The notes under the pieces: model-generated
What the model was told of the DNA's origin: nothing
Database searches by the model: none
The model's input: the letters and a program-made list of their open reading frames with translations, nothing else
From: Isoetes taiwanensis
Lineage: Eukaryota > Streptophyta > Lycopodiopsida > Isoetales > Isoetaceae
DNA length: 64,000 bases
Assembly (NCBI GenBank): GCA_021234155.1
Contig: JAJEKV010000019.1
Location: 19,343,359 to 19,407,358 of the forward strand
Direction: 5' to 3'
Shown: piece after piece, positions 1 through 10,583 of the stretch
Layout: each line of letters begins with the position of its first letter
Position numbering within the stretch: the first letter of the stretch is position 1
Program-made: the position numbers and the translations under genes

Positions 1-180
1 GGCATACATAAGCGACATCTGCGATTTTTTGATTTGCCAGCTACAATAGCGGGTAGCTTCCTGATTGATATGATGCAGATGAGAGAGGCAGGAATTAAGG
101 CTATAGAAATGTACTTGACAGACGAGGAAAGAGAGGAAAGTGATGACGATCCCCATGAGGGGTTGTCAGATGATAACTAG
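1..180 (+). CDS. LINE-a ORF2 C-terminus (partial)
   Basis: Frame 1 is open from the window edge to TAG at 178-180, giving 59 residues. The end is acidic (DEEREESDDDPHEGLSDDN). In LINE-c the matching place, after the zinc-binding motif, also ends in an acidic stretch, so this is the extreme C-terminus of the polyprotein. No catalytic motif falls in the visible part. The frame is intact as far as it can be seen. Confidence 0.65.
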   Translation, partial: GIHKRHLRFFDLPATIAGSFLIDMMQMREAGIKAIEMYLTDEEREESDDDPHEGLSDDN

Positions 181-268
181 GAATCTATATTATGTAATTG
201 GTCTTATAGACCTGATGGTCTCAAAAAGACGCAATAAAACACGTCACTTCACTTCACTTCACTTCTCT
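1..268 (+). mobile_element. LINE-a, 3' end only
   Basis: This is the last part of a non-LTR retrotransposon entering from outside the window. The coding tail ends at 180. A short 3' UTR follows with a small stem (GGTCT-TAT-AGACC), then four CACTT units and a CT run instead of poly(A). The tail matches the end of LINE-b (1976-2066), which fixes the family. LINE-b begins directly after the CT run, so the two elements are head to tail. Confidence 0.75.
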
Positions 269-274
269 CTCTCT

Positions 275-2066
275 GGCTGAAAAAATACAGGAGATGTTAA
301 ATACGGTAATGCGAGAGGGGTTTCCATCATCTTGGCAAATTAATAGAGTTGTCCCAATTTACAAGGCAGGGGATGTTCGGGATCAAAATAACTATCGCAT
401 GATTATGGTAAGTAATATATTTGCTAAACTTTTTGCTACTATTCTTGAGCAGAAGATAAGCACATGGGCTGAGCTGCATGAAGTGCGAGCTAAGGGCCAA
501 GCAGGTTTTAGACCCAAAAAGTGCACCATAGACCATTTGGTCACATTCAGATCAATGATGGATACAGTTAAGGGGACCCGAAAACCACTTTTCGCGGGCT
601 TTGTAGATTTCTCTAAGGCATTTGATATGGTGCCTAGGGGTAATCTATGGGAGAGTTTGGAACGAATAAATGTGCCTTTGCAGCTGAGAGATGCAGTGAG
701 GGTATTGTATGATAAGGTGATGGTGAAGCTATCTTTCCCGTTTGATTGTGTAGAACAAGTAGAAAGCGCCCTCTTTCACCCACGCTCTTTGGCATTTTCA
801 TTGATGACCTAGAGAGGTGGATCTCTATGCAGGGTGGGGGAGGCATTCAACTCGCGGGCTATGTCATTCTCATCTTACTATATGCGGATGATATTGTCCT
901 CTTATCCAGGAGCAAAGAAGATATGCAACAACATTTGGACATACTAGGGAGATTCTGTGATGAAACAGGTATGAAAGTAAATCTTGAGAAGAGTAAGATT
1001 ATGCTATTTGGGACAAACCTAGATAAAAACTATGAGTTCACCTATAAAGAGGAGCCGGTAGAGATCACGGATTCCTACAAGTACTTGGGGCTCATGGTAG
1101 ACAAGCATTTTCGCTGGAATCGCACAGTAGAGCAAGCAAAGGGTGAATGGGGGGGATTAAAGCATTATTTGCCTTGCAAAAGCAGTACCTAAAAGCTGAC
1201 ATCTGGAACTTTGGACTCAAGAGAACACTTTTCAAATCACGCAGTCGGTGGTTCTGTATGGTTGTGAAGTTTGGGGGCCGGGACTCTCGCTAGAGTTATG
1301 GCAAAAAATTGAAAAAGTACAGAAAAAGTTTCTACATAATGAGCTTGGGGTCAAAATGCAAACACCATATGAGATGATCTTGGTAGAGTGTGGGCTGATG
1401 CAATTAGAATGTGAGGCTATATGCCATTACTTAACATATCTAAGCAGGTTAGGGAGCTTAAGCAACAGGGACAGGATTAGGGATTGGGTGCAAGAAAAAG
1501 TGCGAGAGAGAATTTGGCATGCACCTGGAATCAAAATGTCACACTACCGGGAGAAAATGAACCCTATGCTGCGAGAAATGGGATATCTGCATGAGAATAT
1601 CTCCTTGGCTAAGAGGCATGCCATCTGTAGGATGCGCCTTAGCGCCCACCACTTGAGTATAGAAGTCGGACGGATGGTACAACATACAAGCGTGAATCTG
1701 GGACCTGCGGGGCATGCGGTTAGGATGATGTAAAGGATGAAGAACATGCAATAATATGCGCCTTGACATACCGGTCTTTGAGAGCCCGATTCAACATTGA
1801 GGCATCTAGCTACTTGCAGGTTTTTTTGATATGCACGCCACTATAGTTGGAAGCTTTTTTTGTTGGAGTTGCTGAATTTGAGAGGTGGCAATCAAAGCGA
1901 TTATTGAATCTAGTGGAGATGAGATGGCGGAGAGCGATGGCGAGTTTTCGATGATGAGTTCTTGCGGATGACATGATATTTGTTTCTTGATGTACATATT
2001 TACGTGGTGGTCTTATAGACGATGGTACGACAAGATGAATTAATACAATTCACTTCACTTCTTAGG
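275..2066 (+). mobile_element. LINE-b, 5'-truncated non-LTR retrotransposon
   Basis: The element starts abruptly inside the reverse transcriptase domain, right after the CT run that closes LINE-a. It ends with a 3' UTR and a short CACTT repeat at about 2045-2060. Sequence homologous to Harbinger unit H2 (7030 onwards) resumes at about 2067, so LINE-b sits in the CT-rich module that precedes unit H1. Severe 5' truncation is usual for target-primed reverse transcription. Confidence 0.8.
285..1975 (+). pseudogene. LINE-b ORF2: reverse transcriptase and C-terminal zinc motif, frameshifted
   Basis: Segment 294-745 gives RT blocks with VVPIYKAGDVRDQNNYR, QAGFRPKKCTIDH and VDFSKAFD. A frame change near 745-775 leads to PLSPTLFGIFIDDLE and the catalytic YADD at 881-892, read to 1192. 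A further frame change leads to 1230-1733 (VLYGCEVWG, a thumb/connection region). Another shift at about 1680 restores CGAC...DEEHAIICALTYRSLRARF, the CCHC-like C-terminal zinc motif also present in LINE-c. The enzyme would nick and reverse-transcribe at the target, but at least three frameshifts make it inactive. Confidence 0.85.
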
Positions 2067-2384
2067 TGACCCACATGCTTGAAATGTCTTTGTCTCTCGT
2101 TGTATCTGACAGAGACAAAAATTATCTGATATAGCTTCGAGAGAAGATCGAGGTGAGCTTCTCTCGAGAATATAACAACCATTTGTTTTGGGCGGTTTTC
2201 TTCCTTCCTCTGGGATTTTTTCCCTCAATTTGATTAAAATTTGGCCATCCCATATGGGATAATTCTTTCTTCATTCAATCTTCAAAATGAATGATATGGG
2301 ATATTTCAAGTTAAGCCCACCAGAGACTTCCAGCGTCCCATTTCAAAGGCGATTCTGTAAAAATCCATTCCCTACACTATTGAG
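2067..2384. promoter_or_regulatory. H1 5' leader with conserved hairpins
   Basis: This stretch is non-coding and upstream of the transposase. It is conserved with 7030-7342 in H2. It contains stems around TTTGTCTCT/AGAGACAAA (about 2089-2119), TCGAGAGAAG/CTTCTCTCGA (about 2134-2168) and the palindrome ATCCCATATGGGAT (2248-2261). The stems are kept in H2 with few changes. That suits transposase-binding or terminal structure, although function is inferred. Confidence 0.5.
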
Positions 2385-3669
2385 GTGAGAAAATCATCGC
2401 CCGTCATTCAAGCATGGATCGGTCATTTTAGGTATGATTGCAATGCTTCTTTGGCTATTGTGCTAGTTTTAGCAATGCGAGAAATTTCGCTTGGATCTCA
2501 TCAAGAAAGCGAGCTCGAGGATCCTATGGCAATAGTGAGGAAGGCGATTTTCAAAGAAGACAACACTAGTTTTCCATGTGCATCTTCCATCTTACTCTTG
2601 GCTGCGACATCTCGATTAAAGAAGACTGGCAGAAGATTACGGGTTTGTCCCAGACAGACCACTCAATGGGATAACATTGACAATCATGCTTGGAATTGCC
2701 TTCCCTCATTCGAAGATGATATGTGGCATCAGTTTTACAGAATGAAGAGAATGTCATTTGAAAAACTGGTTGGCCTTATTGTGTCATACCTGATCAGACC
2801 AGGCCAGAAGGTCAAGCCCCCTGTAGATCCTAGGAAAGAAGTAGCTATGGTACTCTATTTTCTTGCTCATGGTGAGATGCCATTGCATGTTGGTCAAAGG
2901 TTTTATGTTGGAAAAGCCACAGTCCAAAAATACACCAAGAAAGTAACTTTAGTTTTAGCATCCAAGACCATGCTATACAAAAAATTCATTGCCTTACCCT
3001 CGGGTCAGAGACTCCTTGATATCATGAAGGAATTTGAAGATGCCACAGGTTTGCCTAGTATTTTTGGTGCTGTTAATGGTTCTCACATTTTCTTGTACAG
3101 GAAGCCTTGGAGGAAAGACAAAGGAGATGATTACTACAGCAGACACAAGAGGCATTCCTGCCTCATGCAAGGTGTAGTAACACACTCTAGAATTTTTATC
3201 AATGTGTGTGTTAGTAGAGCGGGGATACGTGCATGATTCCAATCAGTTCAAGAAGAGTCTATTGTACAAGAGGCTAGCATCAAAGCAGATTTTGCAGGAA
3301 CCTACTGTCCAAATGACTGGAAAAAAAGATTAATAGAAGAGGTGAAATACTGGATGCAGATGTGACAGTTACTATTTCACCAATGCTTTTAGGGGATTCA
3401 GCATGTCCAAGCAGAAGGTTTTTGTTGAAGGTATTTCCAAATGGCACAGGGGCTTCTGGCAGGTTCAACAAGAGGATTTGCAAGGGCAGAATTTGTGTAG
3501 AGAATGGATTTGGCATAGTAAAAGAAGTTCGGGGATCCTCAAGGCTTTGCCTATTCATGTTAACAAGGCAACCAAGATAATTCATGCGGCATGTGTTTTA
3601 CGGAATTTACGCATTATGGAGGACTTAGAATTGGAAATGTTGCCCTTAGAAGCGAAATTACGGATATAA
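2385..3669 (+). pseudogene. PIF/Harbinger DDE transposase, unit H1
   Basis: An opening of 283 codons (2385-3236) carries the N-terminal helical region and the DDE_Tnp_4-type core: TGLPSIFGAVNGSHIF, then YYSRHKRHSCLMQGVV. The first catalytic Asp is replaced by Asn (codon AAT at 3075-3077); H2 keeps GAT at the equivalent site. A frameshift at about 3225 disrupts the second Asp region (the GSVHDSN of H2). The third block resumes at 3362-3580 with GDSACPSRRFLLKVFPNGTG and the catalytic Glu in VENGFG (3500-3502). The enzyme would cut and paste the element, but this copy is dead from the D-to-N change and the frameshift. Confidence 0.9.
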
Positions 3670-4720
3670 ACTATTATGGCGAAGACATGAACAAGAAATT
3701 GAAGAAGGAAGGAGACTTGATAAGACATGTCATCTTCCAAAATAGAGATGAAAAAAACTTAGTTTGATTCTTTCATTCATTTTAGGGAATTACTTAGATC
3801 TGTACTCAATGTAAATGTTATTCCATTTGTTGACATTAATAGATTTTCGAGATCCCAATTTCTGGTCCAGCTTTATGTTCAGTTCAGTGATGTATTTTAC
3901 GTAATGCAGTTCAAATTTAAGATTGCAAAACAGAGTAGAAGTTTTAAGTACCAATTTATTGAAGTTACATGAACTGAACCATGAATGAATAACTAAACAA
4001 TGAATATGTTAATTACGTCAATGAACAACTACATCAGTTTAGATTTAAGATTGCAGAACATACCAAAAGTTTAAAGTACCAAGGTTTTGAGGTCATATGA
4101 ACTAAACCATGAATGAATAACTAAACAATGAAAGTGTTAATTATGTCAATGAAAAACTACAAAAGTTCACATTTTTTTCTCTCACAGTAATAACATTACA
4201 GTGACATCACAGATTATTAGCATTACAGGGTAGAGAAGTGCAGAAGATAATAAACAGATTATTCTTTATTAATATCAAATGTGTTACATGAACTCATTTC
4301 CAATAGAAGAGTACAAACTTGTTGACTAGAATCACCTGGATATGCATGTGGTCCACTGAAATGCTAAAAATTAAGATCTAAACAATACATGTCATCATAA
4401 CCTTCATCTTTCTCGTCTTCTTAATCTGTAAGAATAGTATTCAGAAAACTATAAGAACCTAAACTACGTTTTAGTTAAAATGAAAGACAACTCAAGTCAG
4501 GATTATCCATTTCAGATAAAATAAAATGTATTCATATGTCAAGGTTTACAAAAATACCATTTCTTCATGGTGCGGTACACAAAAGGTGCGAGTACACAAA
4601 AGGCCTGTGGCGGGTTCCATATCATACATTGCTACAAAAAGTTTTAACAAACAAAAAAGAAAAAAAAAAACGTTTGAGTTTCAGAGTAGGCACAAGGAAA
4701 AGGTTTCTTCACATGAAAAG
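3670..4720. other. H1 non-coding middle with internal tandem duplication
   Basis: No gene is seen. The stretch is the transposase 3' UTR and spacer, well conserved with 46200-47170 in H3 and mostly deleted in H2. Two neighbouring blocks of about 115 bp (about 3905-4040 and 4045-4165) repeat the same text around ATGAATGAATAACTAAACAA, so an old duplication predates the split of the copies. Confidence 0.6.
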
Positions 4721-4724
4721 GCTA

Positions 4725-5078
4725 TTCAGGGCAGTTTTCACAAGCTACAGATGGGATTTGGACCTCTCAAAGACACCACCTTCCATGATGTTTGATATTG
4801 ATGAGCTCTACATGTGCTCTCTGCCGGAAAGGAGCTTGCTCAGTCCATGCAAGCAATTCAGCCTCCACAAAAACTTCTTCCATGGACATGTAGCCAAGAA
4901 TAACTCTTTGGCTCACACTAGCATGGAAGCTCATCTTTGGAGCTCCACAATCTCGATTAGGTCGATGGTGGGGCTGGTTGAAGCCGAACTAGCTGCCACG
5001 GCCATAGCGAGAATCCTCACTAGAAGAAGAGTAAAAAAGCGGGGAAAATGGTGGGACCAGAGGCGTGTGCCTTGCCAT
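4725..5078 (-). pseudogene. ORF-X of H1 (conserved small frame, broken)
   Basis: This is homologous to the open 117-codon frame at 47176-47529 in H3. The start (MAR...), a Ser-rich segment (YSSSSEDS), MSFHASVSQRVILGYMSM and VEAELLAWTEQAPF can be read, but with frame changes. No family is recognised. It lies on the same strand as ORF1 and downstream of it, so it may be a third Harbinger gene or a 3' exon of ORF1. Confidence 0.5.
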
Positions 5079-5409
5079 CTTCGAGCAGCTTACAATAAAT
5101 TGGAGTGCGCAGGAATCGAGACATGCATTATGGAATTTTAAGCGACGTCGTACAAAACCTTTATGAAATTATACAATTTATGTAGTCAGGATCAGGAATG
5201 TTATATCATTCTAGATTTAAATTCAATATTAGATCCCCATAGCACATGAAAGTTAAGTTCCAATCATTTACAAACTTGGCCCGAACTTAATTAGAACATC
5301 TTGTTCTAACTACTTTCTTGAGACTCAAAAAATAGAGAGAAAAAAAAAAAAATTGAAAGCGGCGAGTCTGAGGGGGACAAAAGTAAGAAGAATACCTATG
5401 AAATTGATA

Positions 5410-6863
5410 TTAATTTGTCTGCTTCGATGCAGCAAGTTTAGCAAACCCCAGTAGAGTATCCTTTGTCATTTGGCATATGCTTTCTGTCATTGTAGCCATT
5501 GATTGAGCGATCTTCAAAGTATTAGCTGATCTCATGGACTCCAACTCCCTGATCAATTCATGTTTTTTAACAGATTCTTTCTTAATGAAATCAAGCTTCC
5601 TTTTTTCATTCTCTCCAAAGCTATTTGCCATGTTCGATATCCCAGCTGCAATTTCTTCATCAATGTGAACCTGAGATCTCTTTTTTGTTGTTGGCTTACC
5701 ACTAACCCTTGTGCTGATTGCATCGTGACCAGAGGGGCCTAGTATCGAAGGATTGAAAGTACTTGGAGTATCTTTCTTTGGAATTTTTTCTCTGAGCACT
5801 TGAATTATCTTTGCTATCATTTCCTTCATTTGCAACAGGGCTGACAGGGTTATCATCTGCAATGTTTATGAATTCTTCTTCCACAAAAGATGCATTTGTT
5901 CCAATTCTCTCATAGAAGGCATCAGATATGAATATGTTTGGGAACATACCAGCATCCTCAAATGCCTCGGCCCCAAATTCCCCATCATCCCCTGCACCTG
6001 GAATGTCCCTTTCATTTGTCACACCATGTTTTAGATCTTCCATAGCTTCAAACCATGGCCAACTAGATGTCTCAAAGCCTATTCTTTCGGATGCTTCTTT
6101 CTCATCCCTGAATTCTATTTGTAATTTATCCCACTTGTTTCTTAACTGTCTCAAGTCTTCAAGGCCATGAACTGTGGGTTGCAATTTCACCATAATCTCT
6201 TTCTATTGGCTTGAAGAAAGATTGATACTTCCATTATTATGCACCTTGTACTCCTTCATCAAAGCAAGCATGGTGGAGATTGCATTGTCAGAGCCAATCT
6301 GGGAGTTTTCCTTTTCTTGGCCCAGTTAAGAGCAACAGAATTGCTTTCGTGCACAACCAAGGCTAAATCATTGGGGAGGGGTTCAGATTCAACCTCAGGT
6401 AATCCATCTTCTGGCTGATCCCTCTTCCTTCCCCTTAGATTGCAATTGGAAGCCCTTGCAAGCTCGGAATTTATCTCAATGGCCCACAGTTGGGAAATTG
6501 ATCAATCATCCTCTTAGTTCTTCTTGGAGCCAATTTGGCGGTCCTAGGGAACAAAAAGGCATCTTAGAATTGCAAAAGGCGATTTGATTGTCTTCGTCAT
6601 GTTCTTGAGACAATTTGTGCCCGATTTATCAAGCGGCGGTTACCGAGAATGTAGCTATTAACAAAGCATTTCACAAATGGATCTAAAGAAATGCAAGAAA
6701 TGCTTACCGGATTCACAATTGGCACTGAGTGCGATGCTAGGAGGGAAGAATATTGGAGCTTCGATTCTTGGAGGCCGCCCACCTTGAACAGAGGCCAGTC
6801 GAAAATTCTGGCCTCCAAAAATTGACTCCATAAATTTTTTGGGATGTTATCCTTAACGGACAT
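5410..6863 (-). pseudogene. Harbinger ORF1, Myb/SANT-like DNA-binding protein, unit H1
   Basis: Read on the minus strand from ATG at 6863: MSVKDNIPKNLWSQF and an N-terminal exon with a plausible splice donor (minus GTAAGC near 6710). A trihelix Myb/SANT-like domain with SSSQWREIMVKLQPTVHG and LRQLRNKWDKLQIEFRDE follows. Then comes an acidic linker and a C-terminal domain (MANSFGENEKRKLDFIKKES) ending at 5410. In this family ORF1 binds the element ends and aids nuclear import of the transposase. Frameshifts near 6200 and 5710 break it. Confidence 0.85.
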
Positions 6864-6865
6864 TT

Positions 6866-7034
6866 TATTAATGGAACGCCCCTACGGCGGTTAGAGGCGA
6901 ATTATCTAAATAGAGTTCACCTCTCATAATCTCTCCTCCCATTTTGTCTCTCAAATCATCTCTCATGATCTCTCGGCTCACATGTGGCCGAGGCTTCTCT
7001 CTCGCTCTCTCCCTCCTTCCCTCTCTGTCTCACT
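6866..7034. repeat. Junction module M1 between units H1 and H2
   Basis: The module begins with a degenerate stem (CGCCCCTA...TAGAGGCG), then CTCTC-rich DNA, a near-palindrome CTCGGC-T-CACATGTG-GCCGAG and a CT microsatellite. It is the same sequence as M2 (20621-20830) and M3 (49521-49689). It joins the end of one Harbinger unit to the start of the next. Here the CT run is uninterrupted by a LINE, which gives the empty site for LINE-b upstream of H1. Confidence 0.75.
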
Positions 7035-7342
7035 TAGGTCGGCCACATGCTTGAAATTTTTTTGTCTCTCGTCGTATACGGCGAGAGACAAAAAATATAC
7101 AGTATAGCTCAAGAGAAGATCGAGAGATGACCTTCTCTCGAGCCTTAACGGCCGTTTAGGGCAGTTTTCTTCCTCCCGCGGATTTTTCCCTCAATTTGAT
7201 TAGGCTGGCCATCCCATATGGGATAATTCTTTCTTCATTCAATCTTCAAAATGAATGATATGGGATATTGCGAGTTTGCCCATAGAGACTTCCTGCGTCC
7301 CATTTCAAGCTGATTTCTGTAAAAAATCCATTCCCTACACCA

Positions 7343-7989
7343 TTGAGGCAGAAAATAATAATCACGGCAATCATTCAAGCATGGATCGGTCATTTTAGGT
7401 ATGATTGCAATGCTTGCCGTGGGGGCTATTGTGCTAGGTTTAGCAGCAATGGGAATTTTACTTGGATCTCATCCAAGAAAAGCGAGCTCGAGGATCCTAT
7501 GGCGATTTTCAAAGAAGACAACATTAGTTTTCCATGTGCATCTTCCATCTTACTCTTGGCTCTACAACATCTCGATTAAGAAGACCGTAGAAGATTAAGG
7601 TTTGTCCAGACGGATCACTCAATGGGATAACATTGACAATCATGCTTGGAATTGTCTTCCCTCATTCGAAGATGATATGTGTGGCATCAGTCTTACAAAA
7701 TGAAGAGAAGGTCATTTGAAAAACTGGTTGGCCTTATTGTGCCATACCTGATCAGACCAGGCCAGAAGGTCAGGCCCCCTGTAGATCCTAGGAAAGCAGT
7801 AGCTATGGTACTCTATTTTCTTGCTCATGGTGAGATGCCATTGCATGTTGGTCAAAGGTTTTATGTTGGAAAAGCCACAGTCAAAAATACACCAAGAAAG
7901 TGACTTTAATTTTAGCATCCAAGACCATGCTATACAAAAAATTCAATGTCTTACCCTCGGGTCAGAGACTCCTTGATATCATGAAGGAA
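7343..7989 (+). pseudogene. Harbinger transposase of H2, N-terminal half
   Basis: This matches the first two thirds of the H1 frame: IQAWIGHFRYDCNA, LIRPGQKVRPPVDPRK, ALAHG-type LAHGEMPLHVGQRFYVGKAT and a run ending at LLDIMKE. Frameshifts near 7590 and 7890 break it. The coding text stops exactly at 7989 and continues at 12612, where the Helitron ends. Confidence 0.85.
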
Positions 7990-8016
7990 CTAGTAAATTG
8001 CCCACCGTTGGTGAGC
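7990..8016 (-). other. Helitron 3' terminus: hairpin plus CTAG
   Basis: CTAG (7990-7993), spacer TAAATT, then stem arms at 8000-8006 and 8010-8016 around GTT (AAC on the minus strand). This matches the CTRR-plus-hairpin end that rolling-circle transposons use as a terminator. The same layout with a different stem occurs at 57956-57983 and 62784-62811. Confidence 0.9.
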
Positions 8017-9540
8017 TTTACATGTGATTGTTCATCTTTTATGATTATTCCATGTGATTGTTTACTTGAACAATACTCGGAATGAGTTATTTAGATTTTT
8101 AGGTTTAAAGGTTGGTTTACGTTAAATTTCTTTAAACATGGAACTATTAGGTTGTAATGCATTGCTTAAACATTGGAACTCATAATCCAAAACATTCCAT
8201 ACAACACAATGATTAGATACAAATAGAAAATAGCATCTATCTAGTTCCATTGATTCAATCTTATCAAATCAACATAGACTTAGGGGGTGCAAGCATTAGG
8301 AAGACAAATGTGTAGAAGACAAATATGTAGGTACTTACTGGTTTTACTTGCAAAATGATGCATAAAATCAAGTAGGGCATGGGAACTGTAATGGACAATC
8401 AATAATGTAATCGACAATCAATAACTGGAAACATGTTTGAATAGTAGAAGCGATTGGTAGCTATTTCTTGCATCCTTTGTCTTTTATAGAAGACAAAACT
8501 CATCTAACTTAGCATGCACCTTAAAAAAAGGCTTGCTTTTCTTTTAAAGGAACAACCTCCACAATACTGAAGTAGAAGAGAAAAAATTAAAAGCAAGATA
8601 ATGAAGGCATGACCAGTGCTGCATTTATATGTAGAAAAGTAAAAGAATTTGTGACATGCCAATTTTCTGAAACGATTTCATCAACAGAAGAACCTCTGAT
8701 GGCAGACTTTAACCAATGAAGGCATGCGAACATTAGATAGATAGATAGTATTTTTACAAAGCATGTGGAATGCGTATAGTGCAATGGGCTTTCGTAGGCC
8801 TTAATGCCCAGCAAGTGATTCAGCTTCGTTTCAAATTCCTTCTATGTTACGTCATGAAGAGTGCAATAGCTGCAAAAAAGGCAATTGTAGATATAGAGAA
8901 AGGATACACAACATAGCAATTAACATCTACTCACATTTGAAACACACGACTAAGAAATACTGGTGATGTTTCCAAAATCAACACCAACTAAGTGCTGTTA
9001 TTCAAGAAAAATGAGAATATCAACTGAATATCATTAGTGCATATAGCTAGGTGTTTACGTGTAATGATCAACCATGGTCGCATTAGGTTTGTTATTTCGT
9101 GCTGCAAGACGTTCCTCCAACAACATTTGCAGTACCTTGGCCAAGAGGACCTACAATAAAATCAAAGAGAGAACATGAGACATTGCACATTTGAAAAACC
9201 AAAAAGGAATACCAAGTGTCTCAAAATTTTCAAGATGTCCTGGCATGGTGCTTTCCCACTGTCTAAACTATTTTAATTGCAACTTGAAATAGCATGTGCA
9301 GGCATCTGCTTTGAAACAAATTTGCAAATGGGCAAGATGCTCTATGAAATAGATCTATAAGCAAATTGTAGCAATCCAATATTCCATCAGCAAACAGAGC
9401 TCCCCTTTTCTTTTTTCACATTCGGACTTTTTTCAGACTGGCTCAGGCATGTAATTAACACAGAGAAAGACAGATGCATTCTACAAGCAGGTGGAAGTAA
9501 GAGAACCAATTCAACCCACTACTTGGCCTGTCGGAAATGC
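8017..9540. other. Helitron interior without recognisable gene
   Basis: The stretch is AT-rich with a short GATA run near 8740. Short frames occur on both strands but none shows a known domain. In the Helitron's own orientation this is the 3' part after the captured genes. It may be captured intergenic sequence. Confidence 0.4.
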
Positions 9541-10234
9541 GGCTTTGAAAAGGAAAAAGGGCCGCCAAAGTCTGAGAGACGAGCCTTAACATGCTTTCGA
9601 GAAGCCCGGCGTCGAAGTTACTATACGCTAGAATAGCGACCTAATTCTTCAACCAACATTTGGCTCCTTGCCTTAATTCCATATTTATGCCTCAATTTGC
9701 ACCCGGCTCTTCCCTCATTGCACCAATTTGCATGGAATTTGAAAGCCTGAAACTTCCTACCCATTGGGTACGCGGAATTTTGCATCTGATTGGCGGAATT
9801 TTGCATTTTTTGAAGAATTTGTGTTGGTTTGGCAATTTGGTGCTTGAATTGGACCAGGAGATTTTGCTTGAAAGTCATGGAAAGTCTTTGGGTTTAAGTT
9901 ACGATTCAAATGCACATTTCAAATTCCGGTTTGCGACTATGATTACTACGGCGGAGAAGAATCGCGACTAGGGCTGCCATGGCTTGTCTTCTTTGTTATT
10001 AACGGGGCTTTTGGGCCTTGCCCACTTCATAACGACCTCAAAAAGCGAATGCAACATGTTTTGCTTAGATTGTACCTACGGAGTGCTCTGTTCTTCTGCA
10101 CTTATGATCCACGAAACCATCGCATTGTGCGGGTAAATTAAAACCCAATTCGATCAATTCTTGCCTTTCAAGCTTTCAAAGCTCAAGTCGATCCTCTTGC
10201 TTGGTTTTGTCTGAGACTAGGTGGTCTTCTTACC

Positions 10235-10440
10235 ATGATGTTATCGAGTTTCAGAAATTCACAAGTATTTGGACCTTATCGGAGTTCAAACATACATAAT
10301 CAATGGCGCCAAAGGTCGTTTTTTCTTAACGAAAGGCCTCAATTTAGGTTTAAAATGAGTTACAAACACTGCGAGATGTGTTCCAAGAGCACCTTGATAG
10401 ATTTAACTTACGTTTCTGCGGGATGCAAGGTAATTCGATG
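10235..10440 (+). pseudogene. Possible captured first exon (organelle-targeted type)
   Basis: A plus-strand opening starts MMLSSFRNSQVFGPYRSSN, rich in Ser/Arg and poor in acids, like a plant transit peptide. It reaches VSAGCK followed by GGTAATT, a possible splice donor, near 10428. No family is recognised. It faces opposite to the PPR fragment, so if real it is a second captured gene. Evidence is weak. Confidence 0.25.
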
Positions 10441-10583
10441 CGCTCAAGTTATCGAAATGATCAAAACCCAATTTTTTCAATATTTTTTTTTAGCTACCCA
10501 ATATTTTTTCAGCTTTCTTGGAGGGCACTCTCGGGCTCCCACACTTAGCATACATATCAATAAGGCTATTTCCAAGGAGCAGA

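Larger units (their letters stand above)
2067..6865 (+). mobile_element. PIF/Harbinger unit H1
   Basis: This is the most complete of three related units (H1, H2, H3). It holds a transposase on + (2385-3669), a non-coding middle, ORF-X on - (about 4725-5078) and a Myb/SANT-like ORF1 on - (5410-6863). A two-gene layout with a DDE transposase and a Myb-like ORF1 is the hallmark of PIF/Harbinger. The start is taken where homology with H2 begins just after LINE-b. Classical short TIRs and a TWA target duplication were not found, so the unit edges are approximate. Confidence 0.8.
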
